Positions 52,047 through 60,438 are shown, numbered from the stretch's first letter. The stretch: 64,000 nucleotides of DNA from Sagittula sp. P11 (GCF_002814095.1 NZ_CP021916.1:1-64000); one strand, 5' to 3'. Numbers and translations are program-made. Notes: generated by a model not told the origin, from the letters alone.

Positions 52047-52520
52047 ATGGCTCTTGATTTGAACCGGCGCCGTTTCGTTCTGGGTGCTCATATGACGGTG
52101 CTGACCGTCGCGGCGTCACCGCTGTTGGCGCAGAGCCGATCTGTCTGGTCGGCAGAGAATGCCTTTGACGCGCTTCTATCGGATACGGCGCGGATCATCG
52201 ATGTCAGAACGCACAAAGAGTGGCAAGAAACCGGCGTAGGTGCTGGTGTATGGCCGATAAGCATGCACGCGTCCGGTTTTCCGGACCGATTGTTCAGGGC
52301 CAAGGAACTGAGCGGTGATCGCACTGTTGGACTGATCTGCGCCACTGGCGGACGCTCCGCATCGCTGCTTCGAGCGTTGAGACAAGCTGGTTATTCGGGC
52401 TACGCCGATATCTCGGAAGGGATGTTGGGATCAGGCGAAGGGCCTGGCTGGATCGCATCGAACTTGCCGACCGTTCCGGTGGATGTCGCCCTGAACGGGT
52501 TGCCCCCCGCGTTGGCCTGA
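52047..52520 (+). CDS. Tat-exported rhodanese-like sulfurtransferase
   Basis: ATG 52047 gives a 157-residue protein with a twin-arginine-like signal (DLNRRRFVLGAHMTVLTVAA). The rhodanese domain has ARIIDVRTHKEWQETGVGAG and the active-site loop LICATGGRSASLL with the catalytic cysteine. It would handle sulfane sulfur or act on thiols in the periplasm. ATG 52032 is an alternative start. It faces the response regulator across the dyad at 51913. Confidence 0.8.
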   Translation: MALDLNRRRFVLGAHMTVLTVAASPLLAQSRSVWSAENAFDALLSDTARIIDVRTHKEWQETGVGAGVWPISMHASGFPDRLFRAKELSGDRTVGLICATGGRSASLLRALRQAGYSGYADISEGMLGSGEGPGWIASNLPTVPVDVALNGLPPALA

Positions 52521-52560
52521 CCAGTGAAGAATCAATTGGTCCCGTTGTGCTAAAAGCCTG

Positions 52561-53046
52561 ATGTATGGTCAAATTGACCTGTTTGAACAGGAAGACGGGT
52601 TTGGGTGTATGACCGAGTTGATGGCTATGTTTGTCGGAATATGCGCGGCGATCGTGATGGGAATTGTCCATCATTATGCGTTGTCGGGCATTCTGAAGTT
52701 TTCCCCGCAGCGGTCGGATGGCTCCGGCTTTCGGATCATCCTGACGTTTTCCGCGTTGCTGTTGCTGCACGTATTGGAACTTGTGACGCTCGCCGTGTTC
52801 AACACGATGATGGTGGCAAGCGTTCTGCCGCAATCGTTCAGCAACAGCCCGCCGATGTTTCAGGATGTTCTCTATGTTACGGGCATCTCGTTCTCGACCC
52901 TTGGCTATTCGTCCATAGAGGTGGTCGGGCCCTTTCGACTGTTGCTGATGCTGCAATCGCTTTTGGGCTTCATGTTGCTGACCTGGTCAGCGACGTTTCT
53001 TTACTCAGCCTGCCAGCAAGTCTGGCAGAAGGCGAAAGATGACTGA
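52561..53046 (+). CDS. Two-helix ion-channel-like protein
   Basis: A 161-residue protein with three or four hydrophobic segments. The stretch ITGISFSTLGYSSIEVVGPF-like region (VTGISFSTLGYSSI) resembles the pore loop and filter of K+ channels (T-x-GYG), but the filter is TLGYS. A helix before and one after the loop fit the 2-TM fold. The start may be 52561 or 52609 (MTELMAMF). An ion-channel role is likely; selectivity is uncertain. Confidence 0.6.
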   Translation: MYGQIDLFEQEDGFGCMTELMAMFVGICAAIVMGIVHHYALSGILKFSPQRSDGSGFRIILTFSALLLLHVLELVTLAVFNTMMVASVLPQSFSNSPPMFQDVLYVTGISFSTLGYSSIEVVGPFRLLLMLQSLLGFMLLTWSATFLYSACQQVWQKAKDD

Positions 53047-53169
53047 AAATCGCCACGCGCGTCGGACATGAGCTTGGCGTCAGCGTCAAATACGTCCTGA
53101 TATCGGTCCTTTGACCTCACCGTGGAACGGTTGAGTGAGCGCTGCGTTGCGCGCGTGGATGAATAGCCC

Positions 53170-53200
53170 TTGACCTTCCAGTTGCTGGAATCCCTAGGTA
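53170..53200 (+). promoter_or_regulatory. CueR-type promoter of the CDF/DUF411 operon
   Basis: -35 TTGACC at 53170, 19-bp spacer TTCCAGTTGCTGGAATCCC and -10 TAGGTA at 53195-53200. The dyad TTCCAG/CTGGAA is excellent. The first ATG is only seven bases after the -10, implying a leaderless or nearly leaderless transcript. Confidence 0.75.
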
Positions 53201-53207
53201 CAAAGCC

Positions 53208-53657
53208 ATGGCACAGATTTTCGAAAAGACAGGCGATCACGTATCGCACCATCGACACGGGGAAATCTTGAAATCTCCCGTATGGGTTGGTGTGTTGTTT
53301 GTCTTGCTCACAATGCCGGCTCACCTGTTTTTGGATGAAAAGAGCTCGATAGCTCTTGCTTCGATCACGCTTGCTTTGATTGGCGGTGCCTATATCGGCT
53401 TTGGCGCCGCGGACGGCAGAGCGCGCGTGTTCTGGGCAGAGCTCGCCGTCGCCCTTTTGTTCGGCTCGGCAGCCTTTTTGGGGCTGATATGGCATTGGGC
53501 TTTCCTTCCCTTGGGCTTGGCCCTGCACGCCCTTTGGGACATGTCACACCACAATTCTTATCGTCTCGCCCGGATTCCGAACTGGTATATTCCATTCTGC
53601 GTGGCCTTTGACCTTTTGGCAGCGACGTTCTTCGTTCTGCTCTATGCCGTGTTTTGA
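53208..53657 (+). CDS. Membrane protein, unassigned, in a copper operon
   Basis: A 149-residue protein with a His-rich start (THIS region reads GDHVSHHRHGE) and four hydrophobic helices (VWVGVLFVLLTMPAHLFL, VAFDLLAATFFVLLYAVF). Near the end is HALWDMSHHNSYRLAR, a His-rich loop reminiscent of DUF6010. If the promoter call is right, translation starts at or near the mRNA 5' end. TTG 53269 is an alternative start giving MKSPVWVGVLF. Function unknown; metal binding plausible. Confidence 0.6.
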   Translation: MAQIFEKTGDHVSHHRHGEILKSPVWVGVLFVLLTMPAHLFLDEKSSIALASITLALIGGAYIGFGAADGRARVFWAELAVALLFGSAAFLGLIWHWAFLPLGLALHALWDMSHHNSYRLARIPNWYIPFCVAFDLLAATFFVLLYAVF

Positions 53658-53660
53658 TCC

Positions 53661-54323
53661 ATGATGATGCGCATCCTTCTTATTGCGGTGTTCCTGATGG
53701 GAGTCGTCGCATTGGCCTTCCCGGACGTCCTTGGCGTTGACATTCGCCTGCCTGATCGCGCGGAAATTGACCGCTGGATCGAGGCGGCAGGTCTTGCCGG
53801 ACCAATTGTTATCGTGGCGCTTATGACAATCGCTATCGTCGCAAGCCCCCTGCCCTCGGCGCCGATCGCACTCGCCGCCGGAGCGGCTTATGGGCACACG
53901 TTCGGGACACTCTTTGTCGTTCTTGGCGCGGAACTCGGTGCGCTTGCCGCTTTTGGTCTGGCCCGCGGTCTCGGTCGTCCCTTCGTTGAGCGTCATCTCG
54001 GTCAGAAGATTAACACAGGCCTGTTCGGATCGCAGAACACTCTGACCTTCTTGGTCTTCGGCAGTCGCCTGCTGCCGTTTCTGTCCTTCGATATGATCAG
54101 TTACGCCGCAGGTCTGAGCAAGCTGCATCTTTGGAGGTTCGCGCTGGCCACGATGGCCGGGATTATTCCAGCGAGTTTCTTGCTCGCTCACATGGGCAGC
54201 CAGGCGATGAACGGCGATGCCCGCACTGCCACATGGACCGCACTTGCGCTGGGTGGCTTTACCGGCCTGTCGGTTCTCTTCGCCGCGACGCGAAAGACCG
54301 GTACGAAACGGAAGGAGAGCTGA
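53661..54323 (+). CDS. VTT/TVP38-TMEM64 (DedA-like) membrane protein
   Basis: A 220-residue membrane protein. It has the VTT domain features: AIVASPLPSAPIALAAGAAY, then GAELGALAAFGLARGLGRPF, then GSRLLPFLSFDMISYAAGL. Family members act in lipid or osmotic homeostasis and occur in metal-resistance operons (including selenite and mercury). It is third-party to the CDF transporter that follows two bases later, so they should be co-translated. Confidence 0.78.
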   Translation: MMMRILLIAVFLMGVVALAFPDVLGVDIRLPDRAEIDRWIEAAGLAGPIVIVALMTIAIVASPLPSAPIALAAGAAYGHTFGTLFVVLGAELGALAAFGLARGLGRPFVERHLGQKINTGLFGSQNTLTFLVFGSRLLPFLSFDMISYAAGLSKLHLWRFALATMAGIIPASFLLAHMGSQAMNGDARTATWTALALGGFTGLSVLFAATRKTGTKRKES

Positions 54324-54324
54324 T

Positions 54325-55332
54325 ATGGCCAGTCATTCCCACGCCGGGCATATGCCGAGTTCCGGCAAGGCCCTTATGATTTCTGCCTGGCTCACCGGCG
54401 TCTATTTTGTGATTGAACTCGCCATCGGGCTCTGGACCGGCTCGATCGCCGTACTGTCGGATGCGTTTCACACCCTGTCGGCGGTTGGTGGCGTTCTGGT
54501 GGCCATCATCGCGCAGCGCATTGCGCGCCGCCCGGCGGATTCGGCGCGGAGTTTCGGCTGGTACCGCGCCGAGATCATCGGGGCACTGGTGAATGGCGGC
54601 TTTCTTCTCGGTATGGCGCTTCTGGTGATCTGGATGGGCGCGATGCGGCTCGGGAATCCGATTCACCTGGCCACGGGTCCCATGCTCTGGGTCGCCTTCG
54701 GAGGCCTGGTCACCGAAGTGATCTCGCTGGGGCTGATGTGGCAATCGAGCAAGGACGATCTGAATGCCCGTGGTGCGCTCTGGCACATTATCCAGACCTT
54801 TGTCGGCAGCCTCCTGATCATCGTCACCGCTCTAGTGATCGAGTTCACCGGCTTTCTGGCGATTGACCCGATCCTCGGCATGGCGTTCGGGGTGGTTCTC
54901 CTCTGGGCCTCCGTCGGCGTCATCAAGGAAGCGGTCCACATCCTCATGGAAGGCACGCCAGAGGGAACGGATCTCGAGGCTGTGACGGCGGACCTGCGCG
55001 GCCACGACGGGGTTCTGGACGTTCACCATGTGCATGCCTGGACGCTGACCAGCGGCAAACACGCATTTTCTGCCCATATCCGCCATGGTGAGCCCGCAGA
55101 GGCCGCGGACCTGCTGAACCGGGCCTATCATCGACTGACGGAACAATATGGGTTTCACATGGTCACGCTGCAGCTCGAAACCGCGTGTCTCGACGAGCGC
55201 CACGCACGGGATCTCGATGTGACGCTCCCGGACAGCCAACGCGTGTCGCCCGCCGCCGCCGACGCCCATGCCGCCCATGCAGACCTGCTCGACAGCGCGG
55301 CGCAGGACGCTAGACTCCCTGACAACTCCTAG
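54325..55332 (+). CDS. Cation diffusion facilitator
   Basis: A 335-residue CDF. The His-rich start (ASHSHAGHMPSS) is followed by the metal motif SIAVLSDAFHTLSAVGG, six helices and a cytoplasmic domain with DVHHVHAWTLTSGKHAFSAH. The C-terminus is again His/Ala-rich (DAHAAHADLLD). It exports Zn or related metals. ATG 54325 follows AAGGAG. It is the third CDF in the window but the only one under a CueR-type promoter. Confidence 0.87.
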   Translation: MASHSHAGHMPSSGKALMISAWLTGVYFVIELAIGLWTGSIAVLSDAFHTLSAVGGVLVAIIAQRIARRPADSARSFGWYRAEIIGALVNGGFLLGMALLVIWMGAMRLGNPIHLATGPMLWVAFGGLVTEVISLGLMWQSSKDDLNARGALWHIIQTFVGSLLIIVTALVIEFTGFLAIDPILGMAFGVVLLWASVGVIKEAVHILMEGTPEGTDLEAVTADLRGHDGVLDVHHVHAWTLTSGKHAFSAHIRHGEPAEAADLLNRAYHRLTEQYGFHMVTLQLETACLDERHARDLDVTLPDSQRVSPAAADAHAAHADLLDSAAQDARLPDNS

Positions 55333-55343
55333 AGGACCTCCGA

Positions 55344-55793
55344 ATGAAACGACGCACATTTTTGATGACAGGCGCAGCAGCCACCCTGGCATTTCCCGTT
55401 GCCGCTGACACGGCACCCCTTCTGAAGGTGCTCAAAACGCCAACCTGTGGATGCTGCTCCGCCTGGGTCGATCATGTCCAGCAAGCGGGGTTCGCGGTCG
55501 AGGCCCAAGACGTCGATCAGGATCAACTTTGGGCGTTCAAAGACCGGCTGCAAATCGCACCAGAGCTTGCCGGATGCCATACGGCGGTCGTGGGCGACTA
55601 TTTCGTCGAGGGCCACGTGCCTGCCGCTGACATCAAGCGGTTGCTGGCAGAGCAACCGGTGGCGCGCGGGTTGACGGTTCCCGGCATGCCGATGAGTTCG
55701 CCCGGCATGGGCGGTCCCGGGGCAGGTGACACTTTTGATACCTTGCTTGTCGGCTCCGACGGGGTGACCTCCGTCTTCGCCAGCCACAGCTGA
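55344..55793 (+). CDS. DUF411 metal-binding protein, second copy
   Basis: A 149-residue periplasmic protein with a signal peptide (KRRTFLMTGAAATLAFPVAA). It has the DUF411 motifs KTPTCGCCSAW, AGCHTAVVGDYFVEGHVPA and VPGMPMSSPGMGGPG. It is similar in layout to the protein at 11539, but under the copper promoter 53170 rather than the divalent one. Confidence 0.8.
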   Translation: MKRRTFLMTGAAATLAFPVAADTAPLLKVLKTPTCGCCSAWVDHVQQAGFAVEAQDVDQDQLWAFKDRLQIAPELAGCHTAVVGDYFVEGHVPAADIKRLLAEQPVARGLTVPGMPMSSPGMGGPGAGDTFDTLLVGSDGVTSVFASHS

Positions 55794-55798
55794 TCGGG

Positions 55799-56413
55799 TC
55801 ACGGGCGCAGGTGATAAATCCCGCGGGCCGGGTTTTTGACCCGCCCGTCCTGCACGAGCTTTCGCAGCGCCCTGTAGGTCGCCTCATGGCTTAGCTGTAA
55901 CCGGGCGGCGAACTCGACGACGGACCCGTCGAGCAGGCCCGCGACCAACCCCGCCATGACCCGGTCCTCTGCGCGCCGAATACCGACGATCTCCAGCATC
56001 TGTCGTTGCGCCTGTATCTGTTGAGCTGCACGGCGGCCATAGGTGCGCGCAAACTCCGGCTCCGCAAAGGCGGCCAAGACAGCGGCCTTGTCGATCCGGA
56101 CCAACGCCCCGGCCTCTAAGAAGACCGCATCGCAATGATAGACCTCTGAAAACACCGAAGCTTCGGCAAAACTTGTTCCGGCTTGGGCACGGTGAATGAT
56201 GAACCGCTCGCCATTTGGGCCGACCCGCTCGAGATGCACGCGCCCGGTTTGCACGACATAGAGACCGTGGGTGGGGTCACCTTGGTGAAACACCACATCG
56301 CCAATCGCGCCGGAAAAAGGGCACAGGGCTGAGCTCGGGATAAGATCATAGGGGTTTGGCAACATATGATTGAAATCATATTGCGATGCATCCGCCCCTG
56401 CTAGCGTAAACAT
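55799..56413 (-). CDS. Crp/Fnr-family regulator
   Basis: A 204-residue regulator. The cyclic-nucleotide-type beta-barrel has IGDVVFHQGDPTHGLYVVQT and AGTSFAEASVFSE. The C-terminal helix-turn-helix is FAARLQLSHEATYRALRKL. It lacks the N-terminal cysteine cluster of oxygen-sensing Fnr. ATG 56413 follows GAGGTGG; ATG 56365 is an alternative and would put the palindrome at 56364 just before the gene. The protein probably binds that palindrome and controls the divergent gene. Confidence 0.78.
   Translation of the reverse strand: MFTLAGADASQYDFNHMLPNPYDLIPSSALCPFSGAIGDVVFHQGDPTHGLYVVQTGRVHLERVGPNGERFIIHRAQAGTSFAEASVFSEVYHCDAVFLEAGALVRIDKAAVLAAFAEPEFARTYGRRAAQQIQAQRQMLEIVGIRRAEDRVMAGLVAGLLDGSVVEFAARLQLSHEATYRALRKLVQDGRVKNPARGIYHLRP
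56364..56381. promoter_or_regulatory. Palindrome ATATGATT-GA-AATCATAT (Crp/Fnr-type site)
   Basis: A perfect 8-bp dyad with a two-base centre. A -10-like TAGCGT lies at 56402-56407 on the plus strand; the start point it implies would place this dyad near -41.5, the usual position for class II activation by Crp/Fnr proteins. It would then activate the gene at 56441. Confidence 0.55.
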
Positions 56414-56440
56414 GACACCACCTCATTGAAGGACCCGTCC

Positions 56441-56965
56441 ATGCGTCTTATTCCCCTCCTCCTTGCTATAGTGATGGCCGCACCCGTGGCCGCGCAGCAT
56501 GCCCATTCCGCGAACGGCCACACGATGGGGGGTCCCCAGGAAACCGGGCAGTCAACCTTTGCCGCCCTGGCGGAAATCGTTGCGATCCTGCAAGCCGATC
56601 CCGAGACGGACTGGGAGCGGGTCGATATCGACGGATTGCGCCGCCATCTGGTCGATATGGACCTTCTGACCCAGGAGGCCGTGGTCACCCGCACCCTGCG
56701 GCCGGAAGGGGCCCGGTTCGAGATTCGGGGCACCACCCGTGTTCTCGAGGCCATCCGCGCCATGGTGCCCGCCCATGCGCCCTTTCTCGCGGCTGAATCC
56801 GGCTGGGACGTTGTGACAGAGGATCTCGTAGATGGGGTGGCGCTCAGTGTCGATGGCGATGCCGCGCAGATTCAGGGACTTGGCTTTTTTGGCCTGATGA
56901 CCATCGGGGCGCATCACCAGGAGCATCACCTCATGATGGCAAAAGGCGCAGCCCCACACCATTAA
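56441..56965 (+). CDS. Secreted His-rich protein, unassigned
   Basis: ATG 56441 gives a 174-residue protein with signal peptide (RLIPLLLAIVMAAPVAA). The mature part starts His-rich (QHAHSANGHTMGG) and ends His-rich (TIGAHHQEHHLMMAKGAAPHH), with a helical middle (DIDGLRRHLVDMDLLTQEAV). His and Met at both ends suggest metal binding. No family is recognised. It is divergent from the Crp/Fnr gene and probably its target. Confidence 0.65.
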   Translation: MRLIPLLLAIVMAAPVAAQHAHSANGHTMGGPQETGQSTFAALAEIVAILQADPETDWERVDIDGLRRHLVDMDLLTQEAVVTRTLRPEGARFEIRGTTRVLEAIRAMVPAHAPFLAAESGWDVVTEDLVDGVALSVDGDAAQIQGLGFFGLMTIGAHHQEHHLMMAKGAAPHH

Positions 56966-57031
56966 TGCGCCGACACGGCTTGTTTGTTGATCCGTAGAGA
57001 GGTGCACTGACAAAACGTTACATCTCGCGTG

Positions 57032-57062
57032 TTGACCTTCCAGCGCTGGAGACGCGCACACA
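57032..57062 (+). promoter_or_regulatory. CueR-type promoter before the Rieske gene
   Basis: -35 TTGACC at 57032, 19-bp spacer with TTCCAGCGCTGGA and a weak -10 CACACA. The dyad core is a perfect TCCAGCGCTGGA, identical to that at 31685. The Rieske start is again only about seven to ten bases after the -10. Confidence 0.65.
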
Positions 57063-57071
57063 TGCCCGGTG

Positions 57072-57628
57072 ATGGAAGCGTCAGAGGATACCGCGCGCAG
57101 GGATTTCCTGTATTATGCAACGGCCGGGGCGGGGGTCGTGGCCGCAGGGGCTGCGCTCTGGCCACTGGTGAACCAGATGAACCCCTCCGCCGATGTCCGC
57201 GCCTTGGCACAGATCACTGTTGATATTTCCGATCTCGCGCCCGGAACGCAATTGACCGTCAACTGGCGCGGAAAACCTGTCTTTATCCGTCATCGCACGG
57301 AGGCAGAAATGGCTCAGGCTCGGGCAGAGGCGGTCTCTGACCTGCCCGACAGCCAGGCGCGCAACCCCAATCTGCCCGACGATGCGCTGGCAAGCGATGA
57401 GAATCGCGCCATTGCGGGTCACGAGGCTTATCTGGTGATGATCGGTGTCTGTACCCATCTGGGCTGTGTCCCTCTGGGCGATGGGGCGGGGGATTTCGGG
57501 GCTGGTTCTGCCCCTGTCATGGCTCGCATTACGATGCGGCCGGGCGCATTCGCAAAGGTCCGGCACCTGAGAACCTGCATATCCCGGACTTGTCGCTTTC
57601 GGGCGACATGGTGCTGACACTGGGATGA
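57072..57628 (+). pseudogene. petA: Rieske iron-sulfur subunit of cytochrome bc1, frameshifted
   Basis: The N-terminus is that of a Rieske protein ([20 protein letters not shown], anchor and Tat-like start), and the first cluster motif [11 protein letters not shown] is present. Just after it, near 57500, TTCGGGGCTGG changes frame. Adding one G restores [17 protein letters not shown], the second cluster motif, and a normal end at 57628. No petB or petC follows. As written the protein lacks two cluster ligands. It is an orphan copy of a copper-sensitive respiratory subunit. Confidence 0.65.
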
Positions 57629-57922
57629 CGCTCATAAACGATAACCCATAATCGAAGCGCTCGAAACCGGAACAAATTTTGTGTGGCTACTGGTCGGCCT
57701 AAATCGCAATACTCCACATCCGAAACCGTCCCTGCCCCGTCACCTCACGGATTAGGCCTCTGGCTTCCATCCAGGCAAGATTGCGTTGAACGGCGGCTCG
57801 GCTGGCACCGATCCGCTTCTCGGCTATCGGGGCGGAAACGACGGGCCATTCGGTCAGCAAGGCGCTCAGGGCCGGCGGTGTCTTGCCTGAGAGTGTTGAC
57901 ATCTCGGTTTTGGCCCTCGCAC

Positions 57923-59392
57923 ACCATGATTGGATAGTCGAGCTTGAACAAGGCTATGCGCTGGCGATGAACGTCTTCTGACGCGTGTTCCGGGCGGTGT
58001 ATCCGGCAATCGAGGTCTCCAGCCAAGCGAGGCAATGGAGCAAGAGAGCCCTCAGGTAGGCCAGGAGCTTGCGGATGTTGTGCCCGCAGCCACACAGGAC
58101 GGCGAAGATGGCATCGCCGGCGGCGCCCTTGAGTGGGCAGCGTGCAAGGCGACCATCCATCTTCATGTGGCCGATTTCCGGCTCGATTGCGCTGCGCCTC
58201 CGGAGCTGGGCCTTCAGTGGCTCGGTCATCCCGCGGCGCATTCCGGAGATCAGGACACGCGTTCTGGTTACGCCATGGCCGCGGTAGCCGCGATCAACAA
58301 CCGCGAGCTCGGGGCGGCAATCGGTGAGCGTCTCGACCTGCTCCAGCGCCTCGGCCAGGGTGTGGCCGTCGTATGGATTTCCGGGCATGGCCCGCATGCC
58401 GACGACAAAGCCCTCATCTATCGTCGTCGCGATGCTGACCTTGCAGCCAAACTCGTAGCGCACGCGAGCCTTCCCCTTCGAGATGCAGTCGACATCGGGC
58501 TCATGCAGCGCGTAGATCTTGCCCCGGCTCTTTGGCGCCTGGTGCAGCAGTTTCGACACGCGCGCCAACATTTCGAGCACGGTGTCGCGGACGGCTCCTC
58601 CGGGGACGGCATCGAGTTGGCGGCGAATGTCGCGCATGACCCGCCCCGCGTAACCGCGCAGCGTTCTCAAAGCCTTGCGCATGCGCTTGAACTGTCGCGC
58701 GTGCGCGTAGCGCCCGACCTGCAACGCCAACTGAGGCGCCTTGCGGGCATAGGTCTGCCGCAGGGAGAGGCCAAGGTCCCCGGCCAGCGCGACCAGCTTG
58801 CGCCGCGCTGTCTCGTAGAGGCGCCCGTCGGTTGGGTGGGCAATGTTCTTTTCCATTACGGTGGTATCGACCGACACGCGGGACAGGCCGCTGTCATCGA
58901 TGACGCCGCCGGCGCGCCCGGCCTTGATCGTCTTGGTAAGCAACCATTCAGCGCCTTCCTCGCCGATCCGGTCCCGCCATCGGCTGAGCGACGACGGATG
59001 GATCGGCCGCTGGTGCTGGAAGAAGGTTTCGCCCGTGAAGTGCTGGAAGTACGGGTTCTCGACCCACCGCGCGATCACCGCCTCGTCGGAGAGGCGGAAG
59101 GTATGTTGGAGATACATGAGCCCGGCCACCAACCGGGGCGGCGTCGCCGGGCGCCCGGTTGCCGAGGGAAAGAACCCGGCCCACTCCCGCTCGAAGAACT
59201 CCCAATCTATCAGCTCGGCCAGCTTCACCAGTTCGTGGCGCATGTCGATCATGTCGACCAGCCTGGGCCGGAGGAGATCATCTTGCTCTTCAGGAGGCGA
59301 ACGGTGTTTCATGGCGGAAATCCAAACTGCAGCCTTTTCAATAGAATCCTATTAAAGCCTGCAGTTCCAAGCCAGTAAAACCTAAGATTTAT
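57923..59392 (-). mobile_element. IS5-like insertion sequence in the DUF1612-like gene
   Basis: The element boundaries are inferred from a 7-bp duplication CTCGCAC at 57916-57922 and 59393-59399. Removing the element and one copy rejoins the interrupted gene in frame (FESAR-AKTEM). The element is about 1,470 bp and has a single transposase gene. I could not find convincing terminal inverted repeats by eye, so the exact ends remain provisional. Confidence 0.65.
57954..59312 (-). CDS. IS5-family DDE transposase
   Basis: A 452-residue transposase, apparently intact. The N-terminal domain has LVDMIDMRHELVKLAELI and FRLSDEAVIARWVENPYF. The catalytic regions are VSVDTTVMEKNIAHPTD, LAVVDRGYRGHG and RRSAIEPEIGHMKMDGRL (DDE). 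The C-terminus is hydrophobic (IRKLLAYLRALLLHCLAW). It sits inside the DUF1612-like gene in the same orientation. Confidence 0.87.
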   Translation of the reverse strand: MKHRSPPEEQDDLLRPRLVDMIDMRHELVKLAELIDWEFFEREWAGFFPSATGRPATPPRLVAGLMYLQHTFRLSDEAVIARWVENPYFQHFTGETFFQHQRPIHPSSLSRWRDRIGEEGAEWLLTKTIKAGRAGGVIDDSGLSRVSVDTTVMEKNIAHPTDGRLYETARRKLVALAGDLGLSLRQTYARKAPQLALQVGRYAHARQFKRMRKALRTLRGYAGRVMRDIRRQLDAVPGGAVRDTVLEMLARVSKLLHQAPKSRGKIYALHEPDVDCISKGKARVRYEFGCKVSIATTIDEGFVVGMRAMPGNPYDGHTLAEALEQVETLTDCRPELAVVDRGYRGHGVTRTRVLISGMRRGMTEPLKAQLRRRSAIEPEIGHMKMDGRLARCPLKGAAGDAIFAVLCGCGHNIRKLLAYLRALLLHCLAWLETSIAGYTARNTRQKTFIASA

Positions 59393-60267
59393 CTCGCACT
59401 CTCAAAGAGATGTCGGTTGTTCAGATCGAACTGGATATCATCGAGGTGCCGCATCGCCGTGAGGCTAGCTGTTTGCATCCCATTGAGCCAATGTTCGAGG
59501 CGCTTTGCCGATGGCCCACTCGCGCGCAGGCCCCCTGCCCCGCCCATTGCCAACGGTGCGAAAACTGCCCCGTTTGCCTCGCTAGCCGCGATGCGCGCCG
59601 CCGTGACCGCTGCTTCCACCCGATCGCCCTGCTGCTCAAGGCCCGCAAGACTCCAGAGATGAAACCCCATGCAGGCGCGGGTGATCGGATGAAGATCGGC
59701 GGCCTGTTTCATCAAATCCAGCCAACCGCTCGCGCGATCGTCGAAGCGCTTGGCATTTTCATCGATGTTTTCGGGATCGCGGTGGTCGAGGAAGGCTGCG
59801 ATATAGACTATCGGGTCAGGACCGCCTGTCAGTCGCCGAACGGCCTATCCAATTCGCGCCAAAGCATTTGGGTCGTCTTGTGCGCCTGACAGGCGCATAG
59901 ATATCCATAGAGCCAGACGATCCGTGCCTACGCGATCGCCTGCAAACCAGCTCAGGTCTGCCGCTTCGATCAGTGCCAGCCGATGCCGCCAACCTTCGGG
60001 CGCGCGAGCCAATCGGTGATCCAACGCACCCAAGCGTCCGGCCACCCTTGCCAGAAGCGCAGCCTGATGTGCTTCGGCCCTTGCCCAGTCATCAATGACG
60101 CCCTTTTCCGGCGGTCCCGCCCGAAGTCCGGGAGGCCGGTAATCCGGTTCCTCTTCGATCGGGCCCGGCAGGAACCAGAGGTTTTCTTCCGGGGAATCCT
60201 CATCCCCCTCTCCGATGTCGAGGGGTTCGTCGAAATCTTCAGGAATAATACTCGATTGTGGCATCAT

Positions 60268-60295
60268 ATGTGCAAAATACAGATTATTTGCACAT
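60268..60295. promoter_or_regulatory. Palindromic operator before the DUF1612-like gene
   Basis: A 28-bp region with perfect 9-bp arms ATGTGCAAA/TTTGCACAT, directly upstream of ATG 60267 and facing the recombinase gene on the other side. It is a good candidate for a repressor site acting in either direction. Confidence 0.55.
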
Positions 60296-60438
60296 TGCCT
60301 AAGCTGTTTTGTGACCATCGACAATGCTCTTTACACATTACGTGCGCGCGACTGCCGACGGAACCTTTCAGATCGCAATCAATGCAAGGAAACCAGGGGA
60401 TTGTGTATCAGCACGACGAGAGAACACTTGCTTGCATT

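Larger units (their letters stand above)
57699..60267 (-). pseudogene. DUF1612-like plasmid protein, broken by an IS and a stop codon
   Basis: Two pieces on either side of the IS form one gene. The 5' part (60267 down to about 59400) encodes LWFLPGPIEEEPDYRPPG, then ALDHRLARAPEGWRHRLALI. It reads through a single in-frame TAG at about 59845 (ARIG-stop-AVRRLTGGPD, where Trp would fit) to NRHLFESAR. The 3' part (57699-57920) encodes AKTEMSTLSGKTPPALSALL and a helix-turn-helix end (ASRAAVQRNLAWMEARGLI). It resembles DUF1612/HTH (RHE_PE00001-type) proteins found beside repABC. Upstream starts (60318) are possible. Confidence 0.6.

Noticed and set aside
58035..59378. 447-residue open frame on the plus strand
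   Set aside because: Lies fully antisense to the transposase gene, has low-complexity composition and no domain.
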